A program made the position numbers and the translations under genes. A DNA stretch of 64,000 nucleotides, from assembly GCF_023501975.1 (NCBI RefSeq), contig NZ_JAMFLH010000011.1, forward strand, positions 62,001 through 126,000, in the 5' to 3' direction. Each line of letters starts with the position of its first letter. Position 1 is the first letter of the stretch. Shown in pieces: positions 56,556 through 64,000 of the stretch. The DNA comes from Altererythrobacter sp. KTW20L. GTDB taxonomy: Bacteria > Pseudomonadota > Alphaproteobacteria > Sphingomonadales > Sphingomonadaceae. Below the pieces are notes generated by a model. The model searched no databases, was not told the origin of the DNA, and saw nothing but the letters and a program-made list of their open reading frames with translations.

Positions 56556-56908
56556 GGCAGCGGAGCGCCGGGGTGCGGGGTGGGTGTGGGCGGCGCGGTT
56601 GGTTCAGGGTCAACCACGGCCACTTCATCCACCACGACAGTGGGCTGCTGCACCGGCGTGGCGGCAGCCGTGCGCGAGGCAACTTCAAGCGCGGCGATCC
56701 GGCGATGAAGCTGCCACTTTGCTGCCCGGTGATAGAGCCACATGGGCACGAACCCGATCGCAAACGACAGCATGACGATGGCGGGCAGCATCGTATCGAC
56801 CAACAGGTTGTCCCAGATGCGGACCGTGACCGGCACCCAGTTGGCATAGGTGAAAATCGCCAGGGCAACCAGCAGCAGCACCCAGATGACCGTTCGCACG
56901 ACTTGCAT
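56552..56908 (-). CDS. lapA: LapA family membrane protein
   Basis: This 118-residue protein with the lipopolysaccharide assembly protein A fold has two membrane helices (VIWVLLLVALAIFTYANW and VMLSFAIGFVPMWLYH), then a short coiled coil (RRIAALEVASR) and a Pro/Thr-rich tail. In E. coli LapA works with LapB and FtsH to control LpxC; there is no lapB next to it here. In alphaproteobacteria lapA-pyrF-trpF linkage is common. It heads the gene train towards trpA, accD and folC. Confidence 0.82.
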   Translation of the reverse strand: MQVVRTVIWVLLLVALAIFTYANWVPVTVRIWDNLLVDTMLPAIVMLSFAIGFVPMWLYHRAAKWQLHRRIAALEVASRTAAATPVQQPTVVVDEVAVVDPEPTAPPTPTPHPGAPLP

Positions 56909-56989
56909 GGCGGATTCCCTCTTGTCTTTTGCGGGTTCGTTCTTCTGGCGCGATGCTAGGCCCTAAGGCTGCGCCTGTGAAGCGGTTTG

Positions 56990-57007
56990 GTTTTTGGCCA
57001 AAAACCC
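56990..57007. repeat. 18-bp perfect palindrome between purB and lapA
   Basis: GGTTTTTGGCCAAAAACC is fully self-complementary. It is 2 bases beyond the purB stop on the minus strand and about 82 bases ahead of lapA. It could end the purB transcript or bind a regulator of lapA. Confidence 0.5.
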
Positions 57008-57009
57008 AG

Positions 57010-58320
57010 TTATCCGAAGACTCTGGCGAAGATCGTATCCACCGCCTTGAAGTGGTAGTCGAGGTTGAACTTTTCCTCCAGCTCGGCCTCGATCATCGCG
57101 GCGCGGACTTCCTCGTCGGCCTTGAGCAGTTCGAGCAGTGACAGCGCGCCATCCGATTCCCACACCTTCATCGCGTTGCGCTGGACCAGCCGATAGGCGT
57201 TGTCGCGGGTGATGCCCGCTTGCGTCAGTGCCAGCAGCACCCGCTGCGAGTGGACAAGGCCGCCCATCTTGTCGAGGTTCTTCTGCATCCGCTCGGGGTA
57301 AACCAGCAGCTTGTCCACCACGCCGGTGAGGCGGGCGAGGGCAAAATCAAGCGTGATCGTGGCATCGGGGCCGATGAAGCGCTCGACACTGGAGTGCGAG
57401 ATGTCCCGCTCATGCCACAGCGCCACGTTCTCCATGGCAGGCAGGGCATAGGCGCGGATCATGCGGGCTTGCCCGGTCAGGTTCTCGGTCAGGATCGGGT
57501 TGCGCTTGTGCGGCATGGCACTGGAACCCTTCTGGCCGGGTGAGAAATATTCCTCGGCCTCCAGCACCTCGGTGCGCTGCAAGTGGCGCACTTCAACCGC
57601 CAGCCGCTCGATCGAACTGGCGACCACGGCCAGCGTGGCGAAATACATGGCGTGACGATCGCGCGGAATAACCTGGGTCGAAACCGGCTCAACCGCCAGG
57701 CCCAACTTTTCGGCGACATATTCTTCCACCGCAGGATCGATATTGGCGAAAGTGCCGACCGCGCCCGAAACGGCACAGGTGGCAATCTCGGCGCGGGCAT
57801 TGATCAGCCGGGTGCGGCAGCGGGCGAATTCGGCATAGGCCTGGGCCAGCTTGAGGCCGAAGGTCGTCGGCTCGGCATGGATGCCGTGGCTGCGGCCGAT
57901 GGTGGGGGTGTACTTGTGTTCTTCGGCCCGGCGACGGATCGCGGCGAGCAGCGCGTCCATGTCTTCCAGCAGCAGGTCGGTGGCGCGGGCAAGCTGCACC
58001 GCCAGCGTGGTGTCGAGCACGTCGGAACTGGTCATGCCCTGGTGCATGAAGCGCGCTTCCGGCCCGACCTGTTCTGCTACCCAGTCGAGGAAGGCGATGA
58101 CATCGTGCTTGAGCACTGCTTCCTTGGCATCGATCGCGGGCACGTCGATCACCGGATCGGTCTGCCACCAGTCCCACAGCGCCTTGGCGGCAGACTGTGG
58201 CACCACGCCAAGGTCGGCCAGCTTCTGCGTGGCATGGGCCTCGATCTCGAACCAGATGCGGTAGCGGGCTTCCGGCTCCCAGATCGCGGTCATGGCGGGG
58301 CGGGCGTAACGGGGGACCAT
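57010..58320 (-). CDS. purB: Adenylosuccinate lyase
   Basis: PurB acts twice in purine synthesis, splitting fumarate from SAICAR and from adenylosuccinate. The 436-residue protein of the fumarase/aspartase superfamily starts MVPRYARPAMTAIWEPE, has TSSDVLDTTLAVQLARA, GRSHGIHAEPTTFGLK with catalytic His, and the signature GSSAMPHKRNPILTENLTG. A much longer in-frame reading extends upstream across radC, but the standard family start is used. Confidence 0.97.
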   Translation of the reverse strand: MVPRYARPAMTAIWEPEARYRIWFEIEAHATQKLADLGVVPQSAAKALWDWWQTDPVIDVPAIDAKEAVLKHDVIAFLDWVAEQVGPEARFMHQGMTSSDVLDTTLAVQLARATDLLLEDMDALLAAIRRRAEEHKYTPTIGRSHGIHAEPTTFGLKLAQAYAEFARCRTRLINARAEIATCAVSGAVGTFANIDPAVEEYVAEKLGLAVEPVSTQVIPRDRHAMYFATLAVVASSIERLAVEVRHLQRTEVLEAEEYFSPGQKGSSAMPHKRNPILTENLTGQARMIRAYALPAMENVALWHERDISHSSVERFIGPDATITLDFALARLTGVVDKLLVYPERMQKNLDKMGGLVHSQRVLLALTQAGITRDNAYRLVQRNAMKVWESDGALSLLELLKADEEVRAAMIEAELEEKFNLDYHFKAVDTIFARVFG

Positions 58321-58418
58321 GGGCGGGGCCTTCTTGCAAGCGTCTATCGGATGCGGCGCGGCTAGGGCGAGAGGCGGCGCTTGGCAAGGGGGCGGGGAGG
58401 CATTGTGGCCGATGTCCC

Positions 58419-59138
58419 CTAGATCAGCCCCTTGGCTTTCAGCGAAACCTGACCTTCGCGACCGACGATCACATGGTCGTGTACGGTGATGCCGAGCAGG
58501 CGTCCGGCCTCGGCGATGCGGTTGGTCACCTGGATTTCGGCGCGGCTCGGCTCCGGGTTGCCGCTGGGGTGGTTGTGGACCAGGATCAGCGCACTGGCCC
58601 CGATGTCGAGGCCACGCTTGATCACCTCGCGCGGGTGGATCGATGCCTCGTCGATCGTCCCGTCGTGCGCCACGTGGTCGAGCAGCAGGCGGTTCCTCAC
58701 ATTGAGATAAAGCACGCGCACCCGTTCGTGGGTCAGGTGCGCCATGTCGATGGTGAGATAGTCCATCAGTGCCTGCCACGATCCCAGCACCGGCTGCTGC
58801 TGCACTTCGCTGCGGGCCATGCGGCGGGCGGCGAGGCCGGCAATCTTGATCGCGCCGACGCCGGCATCGGACAGGCCCTTGACCTGCTTCAGCGCCGCCG
58901 GTTCGGCATTGAGCACGCCCGACAGCGAGCCGAAGCGGGCGAGCAGGGTCTTGGCCATCGGCTTGGTGTCGCCCCGCGCATTGGCCCCGAACAGCAGGTA
59001 TTCGAGCACTTCGTAATCGGCCAGGGCCTCCGGTCCGCCAGTCAGCATCCGTTCGCGCAGGCGGGCGCGGTGGCCCGATCCGCCGTGCTGCACGGGCGGG
59101 CCTGCATTCTCGAAAAGATCCCCGTCGCCCGCGTCCAA
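58419..59138 (-). CDS. radC: RadC/JAB domain protein with altered metal ligand
   Basis: This RadC-family protein (239 residues from a TTG start; GTG at 59093 is an alternative) has the N-terminal helix-hairpin-helix region (ADYEVLEYLLFGANARGD) and the MPN/JAB domain with LILVHNHPSGNPEPS. The expected Asp after SRA in the HxHx10D metal site is Glu here (SRAEIQVT). RadC proteins have no proven repair role despite the name. No in-frame ATG exists before the domain, so the start is uncertain. It diverges from the ydbH-like gene. Confidence 0.85.
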   Translation of the reverse strand: MDAGDGDLFENAGPPVQHGGSGHRARLRERMLTGGPEALADYEVLEYLLFGANARGDTKPMAKTLLARFGSLSGVLNAEPAALKQVKGLSDAGVGAIKIAGLAARRMARSEVQQQPVLGSWQALMDYLTIDMAHLTHERVRVLYLNVRNRLLLDHVAHDGTIDEASIHPREVIKRGLDIGASALILVHNHPSGNPEPSRAEIQVTNRIAEAGRLLGITVHDHVIVGREGQVSLKAKGLI

Positions 59139-59206
59139 CCGCTTGCCCCCCGATGTCTGCCAAATCCATTGCCTTTGCCGTGCCCCTCGCGCAAGTGTCC
59201 CGACGA

Positions 59207-62200
59207 ATGGCGCGTGAATTGGATCAGGAAGGCGAGCAGGCCCCGCGGCGGCGCGGACGGCGGATCGCGCGGCGCATGGCGCAGGCGCTCGGCGTTGTGC
59301 TTGCCATGGCTGTGGCGGGCGTTGTCTTGCTGTGGAGCCAGCGTGAGACCCTGGCCGACGATTATATCGAGCAGGCGCTGATCGAATTCGGAGTGGAGGC
59401 GACCTACGAGGTCGAGAGCATCGGACCCGAAACGCAGGTGTTGCGCAATATCGTGGTGGGTGATCCGGACAGACCGGATGCCACCATCGACCGTGCAATT
59501 GTGCAAATACGCCTTACCTTCGGCTTACCGCAGATCGCGTCGGTCACGCTGGACACGGTGCGGCTGTGGGGGCGGGTGGTTGACGGGCAGCCCAGCTTCG
59601 GCGCGCTCGATCCGCTGATCTTCACCGACAGCGATGAACCGTTTGCCTTGCCGGACCTCGACCTGACAGTGATCGACGGTCATGCGCTGATCGAGGGCGA
59701 TTACGGCCCCATCGCGCTCTCGCTTGACGGCTCGGGGCATTTGCAGGGCGGGTTTGGGGGTGAACTTGCTGTAGTTGCTCCCCGCCTTGCCTTGGCTGGA
59801 TGCACGGCAGAGCAGGCTACGCTCTACGGCAGCGTGGCGATTACCGACCGGCGGCCGGGTTTTGCCGGACCTCTGCGGTTCGATCAGCTCGACTGCGCCG
59901 GGCAGGGGGTTTCCGTTGCCGGCGGGGCGGCCGAACTGGAGCTGACTGCAGATGCCGAGCTTACGGCAATCGACGGCGAGGGCAGCCTGCGGTCTGGCGC
60001 TGTGACAGCTCCTTCAGCCCGCCTCGCCGCACTGGAGGGCGACCTGCGCCTCGCCCTGCGCGATGGCAATGTCACCAGCACTTTCGACCTTGAAGGGCGC
60101 CAGATTGAAACCTCCGCATTGCGCCTGGCCACGCTGGCAATTGAAGGCACCTTGCGAAGCCGCGATGCGTTCGAACGGATCGAACTGGAAGCGAGCCTGG
60201 ATGGCCGCAACCTGCAACCGGGCTCAGACATGGCGGCCATACTGGATGATGCCGCAGGTGCTGCCGAAGGAACACTGGCGGCCCCGCTGCTCGCCCGCAT
60301 GCGCCAGCAACTGGCGGTGCAGATACAGGCCAGCCGCCTGACCGGGAACTTCACCCTGCGGCAGGATCGCGACCGCCTTGCCGTTGTCGTGCCCGAGGCG
60401 CGGCTGCGTGGGCGCGGGGGTGATGTCCTGCTGCTGCTCAGCCGCGCGCAGCTTGGCTTCACCGATAGTGGCGTGCCGCTGTTCTCGGGCAATTTCTCCA
60501 CCGGCGGGGCGGGCCTGCCGCAGATCGCCGGACGGATGGAGCAGGACGAAGGCGGCGCGCTCGAACTGCGCGCGCGGATGGCGGAGTATACCGCAGGCGA
60601 TGCCAGTCTTACCGTGCCCGACCTGCGCGTCAGCCAGCGCAGCAACGGGGCCCTGGCGCTGGACGGGCGGATCGAGGCGAGCGGGGCCTTGCCCGGCGGT
60701 TTTGCACGCGGGCTGGAACTGCCTTTGTCGGGCACCGTCTCGCCTTCCGGCGCTGTTGCGCTGTGGAGCGCCTGCACCGCAGTGCGGTTTGACCAGTTGC
60801 AGCTATCCGGACTGCTGCTCGAAGGCCGCGCGCTGACCCTGTGTCCACCCACCGGCTCTTCCATCCTGCGCTATGATGCCGGGGGACTCAGCGTGGCGGC
60901 AGGGGTGCCCTCGCTGCAATTGACCGGCACTCTGGGCGAGACCCCCGTGCGCCTGTCGAGCGGCGCGGTTGGCTTTGCCTGGCCGGGGGCGCTGTCGGCC
61001 AAGGCAATCGCAGTGGAACTGGGCGAGCCTGTAACAGCCACCCGCTTCACCATTGCCGACCTCTCGGCCCGCCTGGGTGACGAGATCGCCGGCACCTTCA
61101 CCGGCACCGACGTCCTGCTCGCTGCCGTTCCGCTCGACATCCTGCAGGCGGGCGGCGACTGGCGCTTTGCCGGGGGCGAGTTGCAGCTCACGAACGTGGC
61201 CTTCCGGTTGGAGGACCGGCAGGAGACCGACCGTTTCAAGCCGCTCGGCGCTCAGGGCGCCGTGCTGACGCTGGCCGACAATGCGATCCGCAGCCGGTTC
61301 GATCTCGCCCATCCTGCCAGCGGTACGAAAGTGGCCGGGATCGACCTTACGCACGATCTCGGCAGCGCCATCGGCCATGCGGACATCGCCGTGCCTGGCG
61401 TAAGCTTCAGCCCTGCTTTCCAGCCACGGGACATTACCGAACTTGCCTATGGCGTGGTCAGCGTTGTTGAAGGCACGGTCACGGGCAGCGGGCGCGCGGG
61501 CTGGTCGCCCGAGGCAATCACCAGCAGCGGAACCTTCTCGTCCGACGGCATCAACCTTGCCGCTGCCTTCGGCCCGGTACAGGGCGCGCGCGGCACTGTC
61601 GCGTTCACCGACCTGATCGGCCTTACCACGGCGCCCGCCCAGCGCATCGCCATCGACTCGGTCAATCCTGGCATTGAGGTAAACGACGGCGTAGTGCTGT
61701 TCTCGCTGACCGGGGGAACCCAGCTGGACCTGGAAAGCGCGCAGTGGCCGTTCCTGGGCGGGCAGCTTTCGATGCAGTCGCTGGTAATGAACATCGGGGT
61801 GGCCGAGGTACGGCGCTATGTGTTCCAGATCGAAGGGCTGGAGGCCGCCCGCCTGGTCGAGCGGATGGAACTGGCCAATATGTCGGCCAGCGGGACCTTC
61901 GACGGGATATTGCCGATTGTGTTCGACGAGATGGGCAACGGCAGGCTGGAGGGCGGGATGCTCTCGGCCCGGCCGCCCGGCGGACATGTATCCTATGTCG
62001 GGCAACTGACATATGAAGACCTGTCGCCGATGGGCAACATGGCTTTCCAGGCCCTGCGCGATCTCGACTACAATACGATGGAAGTGGGCCTCAACGGCCC
62101 GCTGACCGGCGAACTGGTGACCCGTGTCCGGCTCGACGGGGTGCGCCAGGGTGCCACTGCGCAGACCAATTTCATCACCCGCCGCATTGCCCAGTTGCCG

Positions 62201-62425
62201 ATCCGCGTGGTGGTGAACCTGCGCGCGCCGTTCTACCAGATGATCTCGTCGATGCGGTCGCTCTACGATCCATCCTCGGTGCGTGATCCTCGCGGGTTGG
62301 GCCTGATGACCGACGACGGCCAGCGCCTGCGCAGTGCCATTCGCGGCGAGGATGTGCCGCCGGAAGCGGATCCCGATTTCGATGAACCCTCTATTCAGCC
62401 CCCCGAAAGCGAGGCCCAGCCATGA
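59207..62425 (+). CDS. ydbH: YdbH-type intermembrane phospholipid transport protein
   Basis: This 1072-residue AsmA-like protein has a basic N-terminus (RRRGRRIARRMAQ), one membrane helix (ALGVVLAMAVAGVVLLW) and a very long repetitive beta-rich body. The C-terminal family block has MSASGTFDGILPIVFDEMG, GGHVSYVGQL, LRDLDYNTMEVGLNGPL and LPIRVVVNLRAPFYQM. In E. coli YdbH, TamB and YhdP form bridges that move phospholipids to the outer membrane. ynbE and ydbL follow directly, as in E. coli. ATG at 59207 is favoured over one at 59153. Confidence 0.88.
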   Translation: MARELDQEGEQAPRRRGRRIARRMAQALGVVLAMAVAGVVLLWSQRETLADDYIEQALIEFGVEATYEVESIGPETQVLRNIVVGDPDRPDATIDRAIVQIRLTFGLPQIASVTLDTVRLWGRVVDGQPSFGALDPLIFTDSDEPFALPDLDLTVIDGHALIEGDYGPIALSLDGSGHLQGGFGGELAVVAPRLALAGCTAEQATLYGSVAITDRRPGFAGPLRFDQLDCAGQGVSVAGGAAELELTADAELTAIDGEGSLRSGAVTAPSARLAALEGDLRLALRDGNVTSTFDLEGRQIETSALRLATLAIEGTLRSRDAFERIELEASLDGRNLQPGSDMAAILDDAAGAAEGTLAAPLLARMRQQLAVQIQASRLTGNFTLRQDRDRLAVVVPEARLRGRGGDVLLLLSRAQLGFTDSGVPLFSGNFSTGGAGLPQIAGRMEQDEGGALELRARMAEYTAGDASLTVPDLRVSQRSNGALALDGRIEASGALPGGFARGLELPLSGTVSPSGAVALWSACTAVRFDQLQLSGLLLEGRALTLCPPTGSSILRYDAGGLSVAAGVPSLQLTGTLGETPVRLSSGAVGFAWPGALSAKAIAVELGEPVTATRFTIADLSARLGDEIAGTFTGTDVLLAAVPLDILQAGGDWRFAGGELQLTNVAFRLEDRQETDRFKPLGAQGAVLTLADNAIRSRFDLAHPASGTKVAGIDLTHDLGSAIGHADIAVPGVSFSPAFQPRDITELAYGVVSVVEGTVTGSGRAGWSPEAITSSGTFSSDGINLAAAFGPVQGARGTVAFTDLIGLTTAPAQRIAIDSVNPGIEVNDGVVLFSLTGGTQLDLESAQWPFLGGQLSMQSLVMNIGVAEVRRYVFQIEGLEAARLVERMELANMSASGTFDGILPIVFDEMGNGRLEGGMLSARPPGGHVSYVGQLTYEDLSPMGNMAFQALRDLDYNTMEVGLNGPLTGELVTRVRLDGVRQGATAQTNFITRRIAQLPIRVVVNLRAPFYQMISSMRSLYDPSSVRDPRGLGLMTDDGQRLRSAIRGEDVPPEADPDFDEPSIQPPESEAQP

Positions 62426-62487
62426 TTGCCGCGAAATTGACCAAGGGCCCTGCTAGAGCCCATAAGGCTGCCATGAGGGGCAGGCTG

Positions 62488-62667
62488 ATGGACAGGGCAA
62501 GGCTGGTGGTGTTGCTGGGGGCGATCCCGTTGGCTGGGTGCATCACGCTTGAAGCGCCCGACCAGCCGATCGTGATCGAACTCAATATCAACATCACGCA
62601 GGAAGTGATTTACCGCCTGGCGGACGATGCGAACAATGCGATCGACGAGAACGCCGACATATTCTGA
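62488..62667 (+). CDS. ynbE: YnbE-like lipoprotein
   Basis: This 59-residue lipoprotein has a signal with lipobox LAGC (MDRARLVVLLGAIPLAGC) and the conserved YnbE block PIVIELNINITQEVIYRLADD. In E. coli YnbE stacks onto the C-terminus of YdbH at the outer membrane to continue the bridge. ATG at 62422 overlaps the ydbH stop as ATGA and gives a longer N-terminus; 62473 is also possible. The chosen start gives a normal lipoprotein signal and has GAGGGG upstream. Confidence 0.86.
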   Translation: MDRARLVVLLGAIPLAGCITLEAPDQPIVIELNINITQEVIYRLADDANNAIDENADIF

Positions 62668-63074
62668 TGGAGCATATGATGATCATCGACAGCAAGTACC
62701 GCAAGGTTCTGGGAACGGCCGCCACCGCACTTCTGCTGGCGGGCCTTGCTACCCCCGTGCTGGCGCAGCGCGATCCTGCCTATGCCGCCGCGCGCGAAGC
62801 GGGCCAGGTGGGCGAGCGGGTCAACGGCTATCTCGGTATTGTCGGCAATGCGACGCCGGAACTGCAGCGTGTGGTGGACGATATCAACAACCAGCGCCGC
62901 CAGGTCTATACCCAGCGCGCCCAGGCCGAAGGGGCCACGCTGGAGCAGTATGCGCTGACCGCGGGCTGCCTTGCGATTGCCCGCACGACGCCCGGAGAAA
63001 AGTACCAGGCACCCGATGGCACCTGGCAGACCCGCACTGCGGCTGCGCCCGTTCGCGATCCCCGCTGCCCCTGA
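62667..63074 (+). CDS. ydbL: YdbL family (DUF1318) periplasmic protein
   Basis: This 135-residue exported protein has a signal peptide (VLGTAATALLLAGLATPVLA) and the DUF1318 pattern: AYAAAREAGQVGERVNGYLGIV, then INNQRRQVYTQRAQ and the end GEKYQAPDGTWQTR. In E. coli YdbL acts as a chaperone that keeps YnbE from forming runaway multimers. Its ATG overlaps the ynbE stop as TGATG. The three genes are therefore coupled. Confidence 0.88.
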   Translation: MEHMMIIDSKYRKVLGTAATALLLAGLATPVLAQRDPAYAAAREAGQVGERVNGYLGIVGNATPELQRVVDDINNQRRQVYTQRAQAEGATLEQYALTAGCLAIARTTPGEKYQAPDGTWQTRTAAAPVRDPRCP

Positions 63075-63212
63075 TCTGGTTACGATTTCCCGCTAACCGC
63101 GCCTAACTCGTCCCCACCCGGTTGACTTGGATATGCCCCCCGCCTAAGGGGGCGGCGCCCATGGCAGGGTGCTGGTTTGCCCATGCCAAATCCTTCGTTT
63201 AAGGGACTTGGC

Positions 63213-63530
63213 ATGAGCGACGAGAAACCTGTCCGGGAACCCATCGAGGAGGATGCGCGAATCGACGCGCTCGAGGCGCGGCTCAAAGCCGCCCAGGGCC
63301 GCGAGGAGGAGCGCAACCGTCCGCAGATGACGGGGGCCGATGCGAATTATCGCAGCGGCAACCGCGCATTGGCGGATCTTCTCGGAGGGCTCCTGGGGGG
63401 AGCGGTGATCGGTTATGCCATTGGCTATCTGACCGGAACCAACCCATGGGGCCTGTTGATCGGCCTGTTCCTCGGAATTGTGGTCGCCTTCAGGAATATC
63501 ATCCGGATTTCGAGCCGACCCTCCGAATAG
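63213..63530 (+). CDS. ATP synthase accessory protein AtpI/AtpZ-like
   Basis: This 105-residue membrane protein has an acidic-basic N-terminal region and two hydrophobic helices (LLGGLLGGAVIGYAIGYL and GLLIGLFLGIVVAFRNI), the usual form of AtpI-type subunit I, which assists assembly of the c-ring or handles Mg2+. It lies 39 bases before atpB, the standard place. The start MSDEKPVREP is preferred to a Met 12 codons earlier. Confidence 0.88.
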   Translation: MSDEKPVREPIEEDARIDALEARLKAAQGREEERNRPQMTGADANYRSGNRALADLLGGLLGGAVIGYAIGYLTGTNPWGLLIGLFLGIVVAFRNIIRISSRPSE

Positions 63531-63569
63531 GGGGAGCCGGTTTTGCGAGTTTAAGGAAGCGAAGAACAA

Positions 63570-64000
63570 GTGGCAGCGCAACTGGCTCCTGAACCGGCGA
63601 AAGTCGATCCGATGCACCAGTTCACCGTGGAGCCGATGTTCGGTTCCGCGGGCTGGGAAGCCGCAGGCTTCAACATCGCCTTCACCAATTCGGCCATGTG
63701 GATGGTGATCGCCGCGGTCGTGCTGTGGATGTTTATGCTTGGCGGCATGAAGCGCCAGCTCGTCCCCGGTCGCTGGCAGATGGCGGTGGAGAGCTTCACC
63801 GGCTTCATCGACAACCTGGTCGAAGCGAACATCGGCAAGGAGGGCAAGAAGTATGTGCCCTATGTCTTCAGCCTGTTCATGTTCATTCTGTTTGCCAACC
63901 TGCTCGGCCTGATGCCGCTGGGCCTGGTGGGCGTGCACCCCTTTACCTTCACCAGCCACTTCACCGTAACCGGCGTGCTCGCGATCATGAGCTTCGCCAT
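63570..64000 (+). CDS. atpB: F0F1 ATP synthase subunit a (3' partial)
   Basis: This is the start of the proton-channel subunit of ATP synthase, cut by the window end after about 143 codons. It begins at GTG (VAAQLAPEPAKVDPMHQFT), 8 bases after an AAGGAAG ribosome site, and shows FTVEPMF, MWMVIAAVVLWMFM, LVPGRWQMAVESF and VFSLFMFILFANLLGLMP, all typical of subunit a. It follows the atpI-like gene, so the F0 operon continues past the window. Confidence 0.95.
   Translation, partial: MAAQLAPEPAKVDPMHQFTVEPMFGSAGWEAAGFNIAFTNSAMWMVIAAVVLWMFMLGGMKRQLVPGRWQMAVESFTGFIDNLVEANIGKEGKKYVPYVFSLFMFILFANLLGLMPLGLVGVHPFTFTSHFTVTGVLAIMSFA

Overview
The window is a dense, high-GC chromosomal segment from an alphaproteobacterium, most likely of the order Sphingomonadales (Erythrobacteraceae or a close relative). 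The signs are the CckA and CpdR cell-cycle phosphorelay proteins, a perfect alphaproteobacterial SOS box (GTTC-N7-GTTC) in front of recA, the trpF-trpB-trpA-accD-folC order, a SapC-family protein, a DUF4169 protein, a eukaryotic-type NADP isocitrate dehydrogenase, and a type III polyketide synthase-methyltransferase-flavoprotein operon of the kind seen in erythrobacters and sphingomonads. Nearly all of it is ordinary housekeeping chromosome. No phage, insertion sequence with a transposase, CRISPR array or rRNA gene is visible. One tRNA gene is present, tRNA-Val(GAC).

Layout. Positions 1-5 kb: end of a PQQ-type sugar dehydrogenase, two coupled exported proteins (one a ClpP/crotonase-fold type), and glutamine-dependent NAD synthetase whose frame carries an unusual helix-turn-helix-like N-terminal extension. 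5-13 kb: a major facilitator exporter, an amidohydrolase, a glycine-zipper protein, a MOSC protein coupled to a methyltransferase, PhzF, rlmN, an outer-membrane beta-barrel and an IalB-like secreted protein. 13-16 kb: a YqiJ-flotillin (YqiK) pair, then a minus-strand operon of lytic transglycosylase, greB, DUF4169 and a 67-residue protein. 18.5-28.7 kb: dapA, smpB, a DUF2062 protein, cckA, tandem paralogous DUF4139 proteins, SOS-controlled recA and a methyltransferase. 28.7-37.7 kb: alaS, a small disordered protein, a CPA2 cation/proton antiporter, icd and the type III PKS operon.

37.8-50 kb: tRNA-Val, cpdR, an N-formylglutamate amidohydrolase-like gene, a candidate small RNA with its own promoter and terminator, the SapC-family gene, a GlcD-type FAD oxidase, an exported unknown, a DEAD-box helicase, a UvrD/PcrA helicase, rsmD, an RluB-type pseudouridine synthase and an AmpG-type permease. 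50-58.3 kb: a long minus-strand gene train lapA-pyrF-VOC-trpF-trpB-[DUF559 element]-trpA-accD-folC, preceded by purB. 58.4-64 kb: radC diverging from a ydbH-ynbE-ydbL set (envelope phospholipid transport), then atpI and the start of atpB.

The most unusual structure is a 431-bp cassette filling the trpB-trpA junction. Two 38-bp, nearly identical, inverted and internally palindromic repeats flank a DUF559 (Vsr-like nuclease) gene, and the repeats appear to supply its ribosome-binding site and its C-terminal codons. Other leads are a candidate anti-Shine-Dalgarno small RNA at about 39.5 kb, the HTH-NadE fusion with a palindrome just upstream, paired direct repeats before the type III PKS operon, a TonB-box-like motif inside one DUF4139 protein, and a RadC whose expected metal-ligand Asp is Glu.
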